From Methanocorpusculum sp. (lineage in GTDB: Archaea; Halobacteriota; Methanomicrobia; Methanomicrobiales; Methanocorpusculaceae), in NCBI GenBank assembly GCA_029987245.1, contig DALTWG010000072.1, positions 1 through 6,422 on the forward strand: a stretch of DNA of 6,422 nucleotides, written 5' to 3'. The translations under genes were made by a program, and so were the position numbers. The first letter of the stretch is position 1, and every line of letters starts with the position of its first letter. Below the pieces are notes generated by a model. It ran no database searches, had not been told where the DNA came from, and saw only the letters and a program-made list of their open reading frames with translations. This document shows positions 6,100-6,422 of this stretch, in pieces.

Positions 6100-6366
6100 T
6101 TACTCTGCAAAATCCTTAACGGAAATTACCCCTTTTTTAAAGTCCTCTTCCAGAGTCGCAACCCTTTTATGAACAGAATCCGGTTCCGCCAAATCCGGCT
6201 TTGCCCAAAAATTCAAGTTTGCCCAAATTGATGCCAAAGAAATCTGAAATGACGATTTAATTTTTGGGCAAAATGATTTTATTTTTGGGCAAGTGATACC
6301 TACTGAATGAATACTGTTGTGTTTTTGAAATAATGCTCTGATAATGAGAATCTGGATGCCGCGCAT
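6100..6366 (-). CDS. Possible small hypothetical protein or gene remnant
   Basis: An 88-residue frame from the ATG at 6366-6364 to TAA at 6102-6100, convergent with the zinc-ribbon gene and 10 nt from its stop. The last 25 residues look like real coding sequence: HKRVATLEEDFKKGVISVKD and the final FAE form a charged helix-turn of a kind common at protein ends. The first half is dominated by translated DNA repeats (CPKIKSF then CPKIKSS, a 7-residue period) and does not look like a conserved fold. No ribosome site or clear TATA box precedes the ATG. It may be the decayed end of a larger gene or chance. I do not recognise the family. Confidence 0.3.
   Translation of the reverse strand: MRGIQILIIRALFQKHNSIHSVGITCPKIKSFCPKIKSSFQISLASIWANLNFWAKPDLAEPDSVHKRVATLEEDFKKGVISVKDFAE
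6133..6138 (+). terminator. T-run, possible terminator of the zinc-ribbon gene
   Basis: Six T in a row on the plus strand, 43 nt after the stop codon at 6087-6089, following CCCC. This fits an archaeal U-run terminator. The same bases would encode Lys-Lys-Gly in the possible minus-strand frame, so the run may have another reason. Confidence 0.3.
6200..6292. repeat. Cluster of four TTTGGGCAA-type motifs in inverted pairs
   Basis: On the plus strand, TTTGCCCAAAAATT (6200-6213) and TTTGCCCAAATT (6218-6229) are followed by the reverse orientation: AATTTTTGGGCAAA (6259-6272) and ATTTTTGGGCAA (6281-6292). The first and third form a perfect 14-bp inverted repeat; the first and fourth pair over 12 bp. 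Direct spacings are 18 and 21 nt. The segment is AT-rich and has no confident gene. It could be a protein-binding array, a cruciform or RNA hairpin, or a remnant of a duplicated element. Confidence 0.6.
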
Positions 6367-6422
6367 AGGATGTGTAACGAGTTTTCTGTAAAATCAAAAC
6401 TGTCTGTTCAGAAACTCCTATC
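6293..6422. other. Right-end segment with no confident gene
   Basis: Together with 6090-6292 this makes a stretch of about 330 nt without a supported gene. A minus-strand frame is open from the right edge (6421) to TAA at 6259-6257, giving 54 codons ending LPKNKIILPKN. It is too short and too repeat-derived to call. I see no tRNA, promoter or ribosome site here. Confidence 0.4.

Noticed and set aside
6200..6292. CRISPR array
   Set aside because: The repeats are only 12-14 bp, in mixed orientation and with irregular spacing; a CRISPR array needs longer direct repeats with uniform spacers.
6257..6421. 54-codon minus-strand frame open at the right edge
   Set aside because: Its end is translated repeat (LPKNKIILPKN), and an open run of this length is expected by chance in six frames.

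Overview
The window looks like chromosomal DNA of a methanogenic archaeon, most likely in the Methanomicrobiales; a Methanocorpusculum-like genome is my best guess from memory, not from a search. The evidence is a euryarchaeal multi-OB-fold, zinc-finger RPA followed by its archaea-specific RPA-associated OB protein, two coenzyme F420 biosynthesis genes (cofE and cofC), an archaeal HisA-like protein of unknown role, archaeal TATA boxes about 25 nt upstream of starts, and genes that start without a Shine-Dalgarno site.

Layout from left to right. Positions 1-2142 hold a replication pair on the minus strand: rpa (565-2142) followed by the RPA-associated gene, which runs off the left edge. They overlap by one base (TAATG). 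A 125-nt gap (2143-2267) carries the rpa promoter, a perfect 18-bp palindrome on its ribosome binding site, and a T-run that may end the upstream operon. Positions 2268-5733 hold a tightly packed minus-strand operon in which every gene overlaps the next: cofE, a HisA-like TIM barrel, tmk (dTMP kinase), cofC and a TPR protein. An 89-nt divergent intergenic region (5734-5822) contains the cofE TATA box and a second inverted repeat. It separates cofE from a small zinc-ribbon protein of DUF1922 type on the plus strand (5823-6089). The right end (6090-6422) is AT-rich and has no confident gene. It holds a possible short minus-strand reading frame or gene remnant, and a cluster of four copies of a TTTGGGCAA motif arranged as two direct pairs in inverted orientation.

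How the genes work together: CofC activates a 2-phospho-type acid with GTP to give the precursor for the F420 side chain, and CofE adds glutamate to F420-0 at the end of the pathway. The operon therefore supplies two of the F420 steps, with dTMP kinase supplying DNA precursors. The HisA-like and TPR proteins in the same operon have no assigned role. RPA and its partner protect single-stranded DNA.

Most of the window is ordinary housekeeping sequence. I see no defence system, mobile element, CRISPR array or tRNA/rRNA gene. The points most worth a second look are the HisA-like gene inside the F420 operon, the two palindromes in the promoter regions, and the repeat cluster at 6200-6292.
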